Origin: Verrucomicrobiota bacterium
GTDB lineage: Bacteria > Verrucomicrobiota > Verrucomicrobiia > Chthoniobacterales > SZAS-18
NCBI GenBank assembly: GCA_025353105.1
Contig: JANXRG010000112.1
Coordinates: 62,001 to 126,000, forward strand
DNA length: 64,000 bases
Direction of reading: 5' to 3'
Each line of letters begins with the position of its first letter. Position 1 is the stretch's first letter. This document shows, in pieces, positions 19,248-28,925 of the stretch. Below the pieces are notes generated by a model, which saw only the letters and a program-made list of their open reading frames with translations, was not told the origin of the DNA and searched no databases. The position numbers and the translations under genes are program-made.

Positions 19248-22200
19248 ATGTCCTCCGATTCCGACCCCGTCCAGTTTGGCCAGTACGAAGTGCCCCGTCG
19301 CGCTGACGGGACGCTGCTGGAACTTGGTCGCGGCGGCATGGGCATCACCTATCGCGCGTTCGACACCAAGCTGCGCGTCGAGGTAGTCCTGAAGCTCATC
19401 CATCCGCACCTGCTGACCGACGAGCGCATCCAGCGACTGTTCCTGCGCGAGGCGCGGGCGGCTGCGAAAGTGCGCCACCCGAACATTGCCGCGGTGGTCA
19501 ACCTGCACGATGCCCCGCCATTCTATTACGCAATGGAGTTCGTGCAGGGTCGATCGCTCAGCGCGGTGGTCGCGGCGCGTGGCGGCTCGCTGCCGGTAGT
19601 CGAGGCGCTGGATTACGCGGACCAGGTGGCCGCGGCGCTTGGCGCGATGGCGCGCGAGCGCATCGTGCATCGCGACCTGAAACCCACCAATCTCATGCTG
19701 GTGCACGATGACGAGCGGCCGTTCGGCCACGTGATTAAGGTGATCGATTTCGGCCTGGCCAAGGGCTTCAATGTCGACGGCGAAGCGGACGTCGAGACAC
19801 ATCTCTCGAGCAGTCTCTCGCAGGCGGTTTTTTCCGGCACGCCTTACTACGCGAGCCCGGAACAGTGCGCGACCGAACCGACGATCGACACAAGGTCCGA
19901 CCTCTATTCGCTCGGCATCATCCTGTGGGAAATGCTCACTGGAAAACGGCCCTTTGTCGGCCAGCTCGGACAGGTGCTCTCGATGCACCAGACGAAGGAA
20001 CCACCCTGGGAGGAACTGACGGGCCTGCCGGAGTCCGTCGTGGCGATCCTGCACAAGCTGCTCGCGAAGGATCGCAAGGATCGATTTCAGACGCCGAAGG
20101 AACTGCGGGACGCCATTGCGCAATGTTCCGGCACGATGGAGACGGTGTTCGACGGACGCAATCGCGCGCGATCCGGCGCGGAGATCACGGGGGACGACGC
20201 GCCGACGATGGTGGCAACCGAAACCATTCAACTCGGCAGCACGCTCGCGCAGCGCTTCCGGCTCGGGGCGGAAATTTCGTCCGCCGATGGCAGCCGGCTT
20301 TACCAGGCGGCCGACAACCACTCCGACGATCGACCGGTGGCGCTCAAGCTCCTGCCCGATCCTCGCGTGTTCGACCCGACGGTCGTCCCGCAGATCGAAC
20401 GGCAACTGACGCAGATGCGCGAGCATCCGCACGCGGTCGTGCTGGGACCGGCGACCGATGTCATGCGTTCGGGCACGGGCGTATTTTTCACGCGCGAGTG
20501 GGCGGAGGGGTTCTCGCTTCTGGAGTTGATCAAGGCGCGCGGCGAACTGACCGCGTCGGAAGTCTGGCGGTTGCTGAAGGAATTGCCGAACGCGCTCGAT
20601 CACGCGTCGACCCAAAAATTTACGCTGGCGGAACCGCTGCTTCGAAAAATTTTTGTGTGCCCGTCGGCGGGCGCCGTGGCCGACGACGACTGGATGTCCC
20701 TGCGCTCGAAGCCGATTGATACCTGGCCGGATTTTCGCTTGCGGTGGAACGCGGTCAGCGTGCCGTCGCCCACGTCGCAGATTGGGACCGTCTCCCCGGC
20801 GAGCGCGCGCTCGGTCAGTGCGAGCGAGGATCCGGCGGCCGCGCTGGGCGTGCTCGTGCGCGTGTTGCTCGGCGGCGGTCGGGGGGTCATGGGTTCAGCG
20901 CCCGGACCCGTCGGAGTCATACTCGCGCGTGCGCTTGCTCCGGGCGGGGGCACGTTGATTTTCGGCAGCGCGCAAAAATTGTGGGACGCGTTGCTCAATC
21001 CACCCGCCACGGTGGTCGCAGCCGTGGCGACGGCCCCGGCGTTAGCCGGCACGCCCGCGGAGGCCATTGCCGGCGCCGCACAGAAATTCTGGGGCACGCT
21101 CTCGGAACTCGCGGCAAAAGTGGTTCCGCAAACCGCAGCACCGCCTGCTTCGCCCGCGTCCGGTGCGCCCGTGCCGCCGATCACGCCGCCCAAGGCTCCG
21201 ACTCCGGCGGCGTCCGCGCCCGCGAAAGGAAAATCGTCATCGATCCCGGTTTGGGTGATCGTCGTTCTTGGGATCCTCGCGTTCTTCGCGATCTTCAGGA
21301 ACCGCGACCGGACGGAGCAAATGAAGTCGACGGCGGAGAAGGAGACATCGTCGGCGTCGACCGTGAAGGAATCGAAGAGCAAGCTCGCCAGGACCGTGGT
21401 GGAGCAGGTGCGCGCCGCGCGGGAATTTGCGAAACGGATTGGAGAAGAGACGCGCAAGGCCGAAGCGGTGCCGGCCGTTCCCGTTGCTCCGGACGAGCCG
21501 GCGGTGGCACCGGTTCCTCCCGCCGCAGTGTCGGAGCCTTTCGTCAACAGCCTGGGGATGGAATTCGTGCCGGTGACGGGTGTCAACGGTCTTGTCGCCA
21601 TGTGGAAGGCACGCGTGGCGGATTTCCAGGCGTATTGCGAAAGCGCGCCATACGAGCAGACGGGCGGCGTGCACGTCCGCCGAGCCGAACCGAATGACAC
21701 GGGCGGATGGATTGTCACCGACAAGCTGGATCCCGCGGCGAGTTGGAAATCGCCCGGATTCAAACAGGGGTCGAATTGCCCGGTGGTGGGCGTGAGCTGG
21801 AACGAGGCCCACGCGTTCTGCGATTGGCTGACCGCGCGAGAACGGCGCGACGGACGGATCAAGCCGACGCAATCGTACCGCCTGCCCTCCGATGCGGAAT
21901 GGACGGCGGCCGTCGGGAGCAAGAAATATCCGTGGGGCGACGATTGGCCGCCGCCGAAAAACGCGGGAAACTATTTTGATGCGTCAGGGGCCGAGGCCAT
22001 GCCCGGACTGGGAGCGCCGATCCCAGGTGATGACGGCTTCGCGTTTACGTCGCCGGTGGATGATTTTGAGGCGAGCGGAGTCGGCCTCCACGACCTCGGC
22101 GGTAACGCGTGGGAACTTTGCGAAGACGAATACCGACCATCGATGAACGATGAGCAGGCCACCAAGGCAGTGCCGTCGCTGCTCGATGAACGCGCGATCG

Positions 22201-22349
22201 ATGGCAAACCGTTCCGCGTCGGGCGCGGCGGTTCGTGGGCCACGCACCTCCCGCTGATGATGCGCTCGTCCTATCGCGCTCGCGTGCCGGCCACCTATCG
22301 CGATAACCAGACCGGATTTCGCGTCGTGCTTGGATCCGACGCGCGTTGA
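19248..22349 (+). CDS. Serine/threonine protein kinase with pseudokinase-like middle, TM helix and FGE-sulfatase domain
   Basis: 1033 aa. Kinase domain at about 10-295: glycine loop LGRGGMGITYRAF (26-38), Lys49, HRDLKPTN (near 141), DFGLAKG (near 167), GTPYYASPEQC. Residues about 330-460 resemble a degenerate second kinase N-lobe (LGAEISSADGSRLYQAA, PVALKLLPD) lacking HRD and DFG motifs. An Ala/Pro-rich linker follows, then a single membrane helix at 665-681 (IPVWVIVVLGILAFFAIF). The periplasmic C-terminus from about 764 is an FGE/SUMF1-type domain: NSLGMEFVPV, GVSWNEAHAFCDWL, YRLPSDAEWTAAVG, LGGNAWELCEDE, RVGRGGSW. This kinase-plus-FGE layout recurs in PVC bacteria. It probably links an outside ligand-binding domain to cytoplasmic phosphorylation. 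Confidence 0.9.
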   Translation: MSSDSDPVQFGQYEVPRRADGTLLELGRGGMGITYRAFDTKLRVEVVLKLIHPHLLTDERIQRLFLREARAAAKVRHPNIAAVVNLHDAPPFYYAMEFVQGRSLSAVVAARGGSLPVVEALDYADQVAAALGAMARERIVHRDLKPTNLMLVHDDERPFGHVIKVIDFGLAKGFNVDGEADVETHLSSSLSQAVFSGTPYYASPEQCATEPTIDTRSDLYSLGIILWEMLTGKRPFVGQLGQVLSMHQTKEPPWEELTGLPESVVAILHKLLAKDRKDRFQTPKELRDAIAQCSGTMETVFDGRNRARSGAEITGDDAPTMVATETIQLGSTLAQRFRLGAEISSADGSRLYQAADNHSDDRPVALKLLPDPRVFDPTVVPQIERQLTQMREHPHAVVLGPATDVMRSGTGVFFTREWAEGFSLLELIKARGELTASEVWRLLKELPNALDHASTQKFTLAEPLLRKIFVCPSAGAVADDDWMSLRSKPIDTWPDFRLRWNAVSVPSPTSQIGTVSPASARSVSASEDPAAALGVLVRVLLGGGRGVMGSAPGPVGVILARALAPGGGTLIFGSAQKLWDALLNPPATVVAAVATAPALAGTPAEAIAGAAQKFWGTLSELAAKVVPQTAAPPASPASGAPVPPITPPKAPTPAASAPAKGKSSSIPVWVIVVLGILAFFAIFRNRDRTEQMKSTAEKETSSASTVKESKSKLARTVVEQVRAAREFAKRIGEETRKAEAVPAVPVAPDEPAVAPVPPAAVSEPFVNSLGMEFVPVTGVNGLVAMWKARVADFQAYCESAPYEQTGGVHVRRAEPNDTGGWIVTDKLDPAASWKSPGFKQGSNCPVVGVSWNEAHAFCDWLTARERRDGRIKPTQSYRLPSDAEWTAAVGSKKYPWGDDWPPPKNAGNYFDASGAEAMPGLGAPIPGDDGFAFTSPVDDFEASGVGLHDLGGNAWELCEDEYRPSMNDEQATKAVPSLLDERAIDGKPFRVGRGGSWATHLPLMMRSSYRARVPATYRDNQTGFRVVLGSDAR

Positions 22350-22459
22350 GTCGCCGGCCGGACCGGGCCGTCCGTGCGGGCATCCGCGAACCTGATTTGA
22401 CTGGTGACCGCCGGGAGCGCCTGCCACCCTGCGGTTGATTCGCTCAAGAAAACTACAAC

Positions 22460-22918
22460 ATGAAATTCCCGTTTCTCTCCCTCTTTGTCGCGGCCGGTCT
22501 CGGCCTTTGCGCGAGCCCCATTCGCGCGGGAACGCCGGAGCAGGAAAAGGCGTTTCTCGCCAAATATAAGGCGGCTTTCGAGGCGGGTGACACGGCGACC
22601 CTCCAATCGTTCTTGTACACGCCGGGCGCGAATCCGATGGCGTTGCAATTCTACACCATGATGCAGGCGGACGGGGCTGGCGGGAAGATCATCACAATCG
22701 AATTGGCCGATCTCACGCCCGATGACGTGAAGAAAGCCGGCGCCACGATGGATGGACCGGGCGGGCTCAAGATGAGGATGCCTCTTAGACCGGTGAAGAA
22801 ATTGAAAATCTCCATCCTGAAGAAGTCCGGCGACTCCTCTACGACCAGTTCGAGCGAGAATTTCGTGGCGGAAAAGGACGGCAGACTAGTTATCCCGGTT
22901 CCGGTGACGGTGAAGTGA
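22460..22918 (+). CDS. Small exported hypothetical protein
   Basis: 152 aa with a signal peptide (MKFPFLSLFVAAGLGLCASPIRA). The mature region begins with EKAFLAKYKAAFEAGDTATL, a helix pattern like the start of SnoaL/NTF2-like or DUF4864-type domains, then a beta-rich half ending in VIPVPVTVK. It follows the kinase-FGE gene by 110 bp on the same strand. No function can be assigned. Confidence 0.65.
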   Translation: MKFPFLSLFVAAGLGLCASPIRAGTPEQEKAFLAKYKAAFEAGDTATLQSFLYTPGANPMALQFYTMMQADGAGGKIITIELADLTPDDVKKAGATMDGPGGLKMRMPLRPVKKLKISILKKSGDSSTTSSSENFVAEKDGRLVIPVPVTVK

Positions 22919-23098
22919 ATTCCGAACTGCGAATGCGAAATGCCGAATGCGGTCGGCGGAGGAACCACGAATTGACCCGAATTGACGCGAATGAGCGGAC
23001 AGAATGGAACCACAGATTTTCGCAGATTTCTGGTGAATGACGATATTTGCGCGCCGAATAACTCTTAACTCCTAACCCAGAACTATTCCGCCCCCCCC
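22919..23098. repeat. Intergenic stretch with short dispersed-repeat sequence
   Basis: Contains GCGAATGCGAAATGCCGAATGC and the string CACGAATTGACCCGAATTGACGCGAAT, both of the type that occurs as short interspersed fragments between genes; the first resembles one arm of the inverted repeat at 63241-63332. No coding frame or RNA structure is supported. Confidence 0.4.
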
Positions 23099-24991
23099 TC
23101 ACTCCACGACGACCTGATAAAATCGCTGCCCCGGCGCGACCGCCCCGGCATCCGTGACCTGCACGTCGCTGCCGACGATGCAACTGCGCAAGGTCTGCCA
23201 CGTTCCCACCACGAGATCGGCGCGGTACTCGGCGCGGTAGCTTAGTCCCACGACGGATTTGAAATTGAAGCGGATGTCGCTTCCGAAACGATCGGCGGAC
23301 GTGACGCGCATTTCCAATTTATCCAGCGCAGAGTACGCATCGAGCTTGCCTTAGCCCCAGGTCGTGTTGGGCACGGCGCCGGTGAAGGCGTCCGCGCGCG
23401 CCGAGCTTTGCAGCAGCGATTTCACCGCCGTCGAGTTGAGCTTCGGGTTCATCTCCAACATTAGCGCGATGGTGCCGGTGACAACCGGCGCGGCGGCGCT
23501 CACTGCACTGGCCCGACCGTAGAGCCCAAGTCCATCCTGGATCAGGTTGAAGCGAAACGTGGCGAAATAAGACTTCGGGTTGTACGCGGTGAAGATGCTA
23601 TCACCCGGCGCGGCGACGTCGACGCCGAGGCGGCCGTCGAAGGTTGGACCCACCCCGCTGCCCGACCAGATTTGGCCCGGAGTTTCCTGGCCGGAAATCG
23701 ATCGTGCGATGCCATCGACATCGGTCCAAGTGGTGCGGATCACATAGTCGCTGGGGCAGACGTTGTTGAACGCGGTCGCGGCGTCCCAGATGGAACCGGG
23801 GGCGAGGAAATTCGTGAAGGCATTCGCCGTGAAAAGTTTCGATGGATTTAACGTGGCATCGAAGCGTTTCGTCGTGGCGGCCGGCGACTGCGTGAGCGTG
23901 ATCGAATAGGTGCCGCCGCGACCGTCGAGGCGGAGATAGATTTCCCGCTTGTTGCTGGTGGCGTTGAAAAAGTCCGTATTCATCCCGCTGTGATAAAGGT
24001 AGAACTGTCCTGCAACCACGGGATTTACCCAGGTATCTTCGTTCGCCGGCGGGGCATACGGACCGAATGTTCCGTCCGGCGTTTGCACCGTAACGGTCAG
24101 TCCCGCATCGGCCCCGACTGGGTATCATAGGTCCATGACTGGAGACGTGCCGGCAACCTTGGTGATATTCAGTGTGATGCCGCCGCCCGCGGGAATCGTC
24201 CCGCCGGCTCGATTCGGTGAACTTCCGTCGTCGCTCGGGCCCGTGACGAAAATAATGCCGGGATGCGTGGGGCCCGTCACGCTGTCGATTTTGCGCGCCA
24301 GATCGCTCGTGCCGTCGGTCGGGCCCAGGACCGATCCGATGTTGAGTAACATCACGGCGGGCCGGCCGAGCTCAGCGGCCTTGTCGACCACGAAGTCGAT
24401 TGCAATCGGATAAACGGTGGGATCATTGAAAGGCAGCTCCGCGGCCTGATCGTCGTGCGCGGGTGTGCCTTCGCTCGTGATCTTCACGGCGATGATCGTC
24501 GCCCTTGTCGCGACCCCGCGATACTTCGCCAGATTGCGGCCATTGCCAGCGGGGATGGAAGCCGTGTCCGTCCCGTGGCCGACGGCATCGCGCGTGGCAA
24601 GATTCGGACCGACGGTGAGCGCGGTGTTGATCTGCGCTTCCGTATAGATCGTGCCGCGGTGATAGGGATTGCCGGGTGCATTTGCGCCGGTCGCATCGGT
24701 AAGATCAAAGATGTACTTGATCCGCGTCGTACCGTCGGTGTTTCGGAAATCGTTATTCTTCCAATCGATGCCACGATCGAGGAGCGCGACAATCACGCCC
24801 TGGCCGGTGACGCCAAAGCGCGCCACGGCGTCGTCGATGCGCGTTTCGGCCCGCACCAGGTCCATCGCCGGCAGCGGCGTTGGTGCGAGCACCGAGAGGC
24901 CCAGACCGAGTCTGACAAAAAATGGGTAAAGAAAGCGCGGTGGGTGCTGCCGACAGAGCTTGGTAGAGGGGAGAGCGGAATTGTGGCTCAT
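23099..24991 (-). pseudogene. Subtilisin-like (S8) exported peptidase with two in-frame stops
   Basis: One frame of 631 codons from ATG 24991 encodes a complete secreted S8 protease apart from two internal stops. The signal-anchor region FFVRLGLGLSVLAP precedes the catalytic Asp in ALLDRGIDW (residue 72) and the His in GHGTDTAS (139). TGA is codon 289 (24125-24127), between SPVMDL and YPVGADAGLTV, where a Trp is the expected residue. The catalytic Ser lies in AVSAAAPVV at about 498. TAA is codon 547 (23351-23353), between NTTWG and GKLDAYSAL, where Tyr is usual. A beta-rich C-terminal domain follows. The first stop removes the catalytic Ser. Point-mutated pseudogene, consensus errors or read-through. 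Confidence 0.83.
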
Positions 24992-25142
24992 GCTCGATCG
25001 GCGGTCGACAAGCGGGGGAGCTTGGTGCCAGGGGAGGAAGAACGCTGAACAACGACGACCGCTCAAATTGCCAATAACCGCTCCCGGATGACCAGCCAAT
25101 TCCCCGGGTGCCGGCCAGATTCCAATTTCGTTTTGACGCGCG

Positions 25143-26615
25143 CTATGTGAGGCGCACAAAATCGATGAAGCCGCGCTCCACATTCGTGCCGACGAGCTGG
25201 ACGGAAATTCTCTGGCCCACCTTGAGGCCCTCGGCGCCACGGATGAGCATGCCCTCGACCGGCGGGGCGAGGATGCGCACGAAGACACCCTTTGGCGACG
25301 AGCCGGTGACGATGGCGTCGAAACGCTGACCGACACGGGATTCGAGGAGCAGCGCCGCGGCGGACTTGCGCACCTGCCGTTCCACTTTGTTCGCGTTGTC
25401 TTCCTGCTCGGTGCAATGCTTGGCCAGTTCTTCCAGCTCGCCGTTCGAATATGGCGAAGGCCCGCCGTCGAGCGCGGCCTTCAGCAGGCGCGACGTGATG
25501 AGGTCGGGGAAACGACGGTTCGGCGCAGTGGAATGCGTGTAGTCGCGCACCGCGAGTCCGAAGTGACCCACCGGTGCGCCGCCCGGCGTCTCGACGACGT
25601 ATTCGCCCGCTCCCATCAATTTCACGATGACGAGGGAAAGATCCGGGAAGCGCAGCGGGTCAGCCTTCCGGCGCTTCACGAGAAAATTCTCGAGCGCCTT
25701 CGCGTCCGGTTCCGGAGGAAGGGCTTCACCGAGTTCGCGTGCGACATCGACGATACGCTGCCAGCGTTCCGGCGAGCGGACCACGCGACGCAAGGCGGCA
25801 AAGCCATTTGCGGCGAGGAAGCGTGCGGTCACACCGTTCGTGGCGATCATGAAATCCTCGATCACCTGCCGGGCGCGGTTGTGCGCTTCCTGGCGGACAT
25901 CAACGACCTGGTCGCCGTCGAACACCGCCTTGGGCTGGATGGTTTCCAGCTCAAGCGCGCCCTGCTCATGCCGGCGTCCGCGGAGTTTTTGCGCCAGTAC
26001 GTCCTGGGTGCGGAGCTGCACGTCCATGCCGGCCACGGCCTTCGCCGCGGCGGGCTCGTCGCCTTTGCCCTCGAACCACGCGGCCACCGAGTCGTAGGCG
26101 AGCTTGGATTTGTTGCGGACCATTGCGCGATAAATCGTCGAAGACGTGAGCGCAGCGTCGCGGTCGAAAATCATCTCCGTGACGACCGCGAGTCTGTCCT
26201 GATCCGCATTCAACGAGGTGAGGTCCGTCGAGAGTCGCTCGGGCAGCATCGGGAAGATGCGGGCGGCGGTGTAGACGGACGTCGTGTTCGCGCGCGCGTG
26301 GCCGTCGATCGCGGTGCCCTTCCGGACGAGCGCGTCCACGTCGGCGATGGCGACGGAAAGCTTGGTCGAGCCGTCGGGGAGCTCCTCCGAGACGGAGAGC
26401 TGATCGAGATCGCGCGAGTCGTCGTTGTCGATCGAGCACCAGAGCAGCGACGTGAGATCGCGGATGTCGGGTCCGGTCTCGCGCGCGGGGCCGCTGATGG
26501 TGACGAGCTGCTGCTGGACGGCGGGCGGGAACTCCGGCTCGAGACCGCGGTCGGTCATGGCAAGCTTGGCGATCTCGGCGAGGTCGGCTCGATTGTGACG
26601 GCGGAATTGGGACAT
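25143..26615 (-). CDS. RNB-domain exoribonuclease (RNase II family)
   Basis: 490 aa, shorter than RNase R (about 800) because it lacks N-terminal cold-shock domains. The RNB core holds the acidic active-site cluster in SIDNDDSRDLDQLSV (about residues 60-76), followed by VAIADVDALV, FPMLPERLSTDLTSLN, and the C-terminal YTHSTAPNRRFPDLITSR block that is a strong RNase II marker. An S1-like segment ends the protein (VGQRFDAIVTGSSPKGVFVR). Expected role: 3'-5' processive RNA degradation in the cytoplasm. Its first about 35 codons are duplicated at 30853-30990. The subtilase gene lies downstream on the same strand. Confidence 0.88.
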   Translation of the reverse strand: MSQFRRHNRADLAEIAKLAMTDRGLEPEFPPAVQQQLVTISGPARETGPDIRDLTSLLWCSIDNDDSRDLDQLSVSEELPDGSTKLSVAIADVDALVRKGTAIDGHARANTTSVYTAARIFPMLPERLSTDLTSLNADQDRLAVVTEMIFDRDAALTSSTIYRAMVRNKSKLAYDSVAAWFEGKGDEPAAAKAVAGMDVQLRTQDVLAQKLRGRRHEQGALELETIQPKAVFDGDQVVDVRQEAHNRARQVIEDFMIATNGVTARFLAANGFAALRRVVRSPERWQRIVDVARELGEALPPEPDAKALENFLVKRRKADPLRFPDLSLVIVKLMGAGEYVVETPGGAPVGHFGLAVRDYTHSTAPNRRFPDLITSRLLKAALDGGPSPYSNGELEELAKHCTEQEDNANKVERQVRKSAAALLLESRVGQRFDAIVTGSSPKGVFVRILAPPVEGMLIRGAEGLKVGQRISVQLVGTNVERGFIDFVRLT

Positions 26616-26838
26616 GAGGCGACGCTACAGCGGGCCGCCGAAATGTGAAGAACCGTGTCGTCACGTTGATTCTCGGCGGCGCGGTCCGCCGAATGGAAAC
26701 GAAGTTCCGCGTCGACATTCGTTGGTCGACGCGTCAATCTCGCGCTTGCTGCCTTCACTCGCGGGATCCACCGCCGGCATCGGTCGAGAAGCGTGGTGAC
26801 ATGCGGCGCCGAATCTGGTTCCTGACGATTTCCCGGAT

Positions 26839-28071
26839 ATGTCCCCATTCCACGACGACAAAGACGGATCGAAACTACCGCTGCCACTGGAGCGCTTGCG
26901 AGTGCTTGATGTGAGTCAGGTCATGGCGGGCCCGTTCTGCACGATGATGCTCGCCGACATGGGGGCCGACGTCGTGAAGGTCGAACCGCCGGGCACGGGG
27001 GACCAAACCCGCGGCGCCATGGGATTCAAGATGAAGGGCAGCGACAGCATGGGCTTCATCAACTTGAACCGGAACAAGCGCAGCGTGACCTTGAACCTCA
27101 AGAGCGACGGAGGCCGGGAAGCGCTCTACAAGCTGGTCGAGACGGCCGACGTGCTCGTGGAAAACTATCGTCCCGGCGTGATGAAAAAACTGAAGTGCGA
27201 TTACGAAATGCTGCGCCAGATCAATCCGCGGCTGATCTACGCAAGTATTTCCGGATTCGGCCAAACCGGCCCGTGGTCGGATCGACCGGGATTTGATTTG
27301 ATCGCGCAGGCGATGGCTGGCGTGATGAGCGTGACGGGTCATCCGGGCGGTCCGCCCGTGAAGGCTGGCGTCCCGGTCTCCGACATCGGTTGCGCATTGT
27401 TCGCCGTGTACGGAATCCTCAGCGCCTACATCGGGGCGCAAACCACGGGCCGCGGCCAGTACGTCGACGCCTCCCTCTTCGAAGCCGCGATGGCGTTCTC
27501 GATTTGGGACACGTCCGAATACTGGGGCACCGGGATCGTCCCGGGTCCGTTGGGGACGGCCAATCGAATGAGCGCGCCGTATCAGGCGGTTCGGGCGTCG
27601 GACGGATATTTCGTGATGGGCGCAACGAATCAAAAACTGTGGCTGCTGCTCTGCGATCTGGTCGATCGAAAGGATCTGCCTGAGGATCCCCGTTTCGCGG
27701 ACATCTCGTCGCGCCTGGCCAATCGGGAGGTGCTGATTTTGGAGCTGGAAAAGAGCTTTGCGACCAAGTCGGCGGCCGATTGGGTGACGGCGATGCTGGC
27801 GGTGGGAATCCCGGCGGGTCGCCTGAATACCTATCCCGAGGCGTTCGAGAGCGAGCACGCCAAATTCCGGCAGATGCGATTGGAGATCAAACACCCCGTG
27901 GAGGGAACGGTGCCGAACATCGGGTTTCCCGTGAAGATGTCCGGCACCCCGCAGCAGGTGCGTCGTCATCCGCCGCTTTTGGGTGAACACAACGACGAGG
28001 TCCTGGCCGAAGCTGGAATCGACGCGAACCGGCTTGCGGATCTGCGAGCGAGAGGAGCGTTCGAACCATGA
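26839..28071 (+). CDS. CaiB/BaiF (class III) CoA-transferase
   Basis: 410 aa. Family III CoA-transferase hallmarks: LRVLDVSQVMAGPFCTMMLADMGADVVKVEPP at about residues 20-50 (split here for length), NRNKRSVTLNLK, VENYRPGVMKKL, and the catalytic aspartate in GQYVDASLFEA. It would move CoA between a donor acyl-CoA and an organic acid. The stop overlaps the start of the enoyl-CoA hydratase gene (ATGA), and an MFS carrier follows, so the three form an uptake-activation-hydration unit for some carboxylic acid. Substrate unknown. Confidence 0.88.
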   Translation: MSPFHDDKDGSKLPLPLERLRVLDVSQVMAGPFCTMMLADMGADVVKVEPPGTGDQTRGAMGFKMKGSDSMGFINLNRNKRSVTLNLKSDGGREALYKLVETADVLVENYRPGVMKKLKCDYEMLRQINPRLIYASISGFGQTGPWSDRPGFDLIAQAMAGVMSVTGHPGGPPVKAGVPVSDIGCALFAVYGILSAYIGAQTTGRGQYVDASLFEAAMAFSIWDTSEYWGTGIVPGPLGTANRMSAPYQAVRASDGYFVMGATNQKLWLLLCDLVDRKDLPEDPRFADISSRLANREVLILELEKSFATKSAADWVTAMLAVGIPAGRLNTYPEAFESEHAKFRQMRLEIKHPVEGTVPNIGFPVKMSGTPQQVRRHPPLLGEHNDEVLAEAGIDANRLADLRARGAFEP

Positions 28072-28859
28072 GCGCGGTCGCCGGCGAACCAGGCCGGGTG
28101 CAACTCAGCGTCGAAGGCGCCGTTGCGCGATTGACGTTTGACCGTCCGCAAGCGCGCAATGCGATGACCTGGCGCATGTACGATGACCTGGCGGAAGGCT
28201 GCCGGATCATTGACGGGAATTCCGCGATTCGGATTGCGGTGTTGCGCGGCGCCGGTGGAAAATCTTTTGTCGCCGGCACCGACATCGAACAATTTCGCCG
28301 TTTTACCGCAGGGCGGGATGGGGTGGCGTACGAGGAAAAGATTGACGGCTACATTGCCGCGCTCGAGGCGTTGAGGGTGCCAACCGTCGCCGTCGTCGAA
28401 GGCTGGGCCGTGGGGGGCGGACTGGCGATCGCAAATGCGTGCGATGTCCGGATCGCGGCCGCCGGAGCGCGGTTCGGTGTCCCGATTGCGCGTACCTTGG
28501 GAAATTGCCTGTCGCCCTCGAATCTGCGACGGCTGTGCGATACGCTTGGAGTGAGTTGGGTGAAACGAATGGTGCTGATGGCAGAGATGCCGACGGCGGA
28601 AGAGTTGCTGCCGCTGGGCTATCTTTCGGCCGTGGTCCCGGCCGCTGAGCTTGACGCGCGGCTGGAAGACATTTGCCAGCGGCTGCAGGCCCATGCGCCA
28701 GTGACAATGCGGGTGACGCGGGAAATGCTGCGCCGCCTCGCGACCAATCCACACGCGGACGCGAATGATTTGATCGAGTCCTGCTACGGCAGCGAAGATT
28801 TTCGAGAGGGCGTCGAAGCATTCTTTACGAAAAATCCCCCCCAATGGCAGGGCCAATAG
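28068..28859 (+). CDS. Enoyl-CoA hydratase/isomerase family protein
   Basis: 263 aa, starting with an ATG that overlaps the CoA-transferase stop. Crotonase-fold markers: LTFDRPQARNAMTW, the first oxyanion block GGKSFVAGTDIEQF, and the second oxyanion block EGWAVGGGLAIANACDVRIA. The glutamates of classical hydratases are not both obvious, so isomerase, hydrolase or lyase activity is possible. Translational coupling and the following MFS gene argue for a dedicated acid-degradation operon. Confidence 0.87.
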   Translation: MSAVAGEPGRVQLSVEGAVARLTFDRPQARNAMTWRMYDDLAEGCRIIDGNSAIRIAVLRGAGGKSFVAGTDIEQFRRFTAGRDGVAYEEKIDGYIAALEALRVPTVAVVEGWAVGGGLAIANACDVRIAAAGARFGVPIARTLGNCLSPSNLRRLCDTLGVSWVKRMVLMAEMPTAEELLPLGYLSAVVPAAELDARLEDICQRLQAHAPVTMRVTREMLRRLATNPHADANDLIESCYGSEDFREGVEAFFTKNPPQWQGQ

Positions 28860-28925
28860 CCAAAGTACCGATGACTCTGCGCCTCTTTCCCACCAAACCC
28901 CGCCGAAACTAACTCCCCTGAACAA

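Noticed and set aside
19041-20615. A 524-codon open frame on the minus strand opposite the kinase gene
   Set aside because: It lies entirely antisense to clear kinase motifs, has a Lys/Arg/Asp-rich composition typical of antisense GC-rich frames and no family similarity.
22919-23098. A small protein gene between the exported protein and subtilase genes
   Set aside because: Frames here are short, and the sequence is made of dispersed-repeat strings; no start with a ribosome site was evident.
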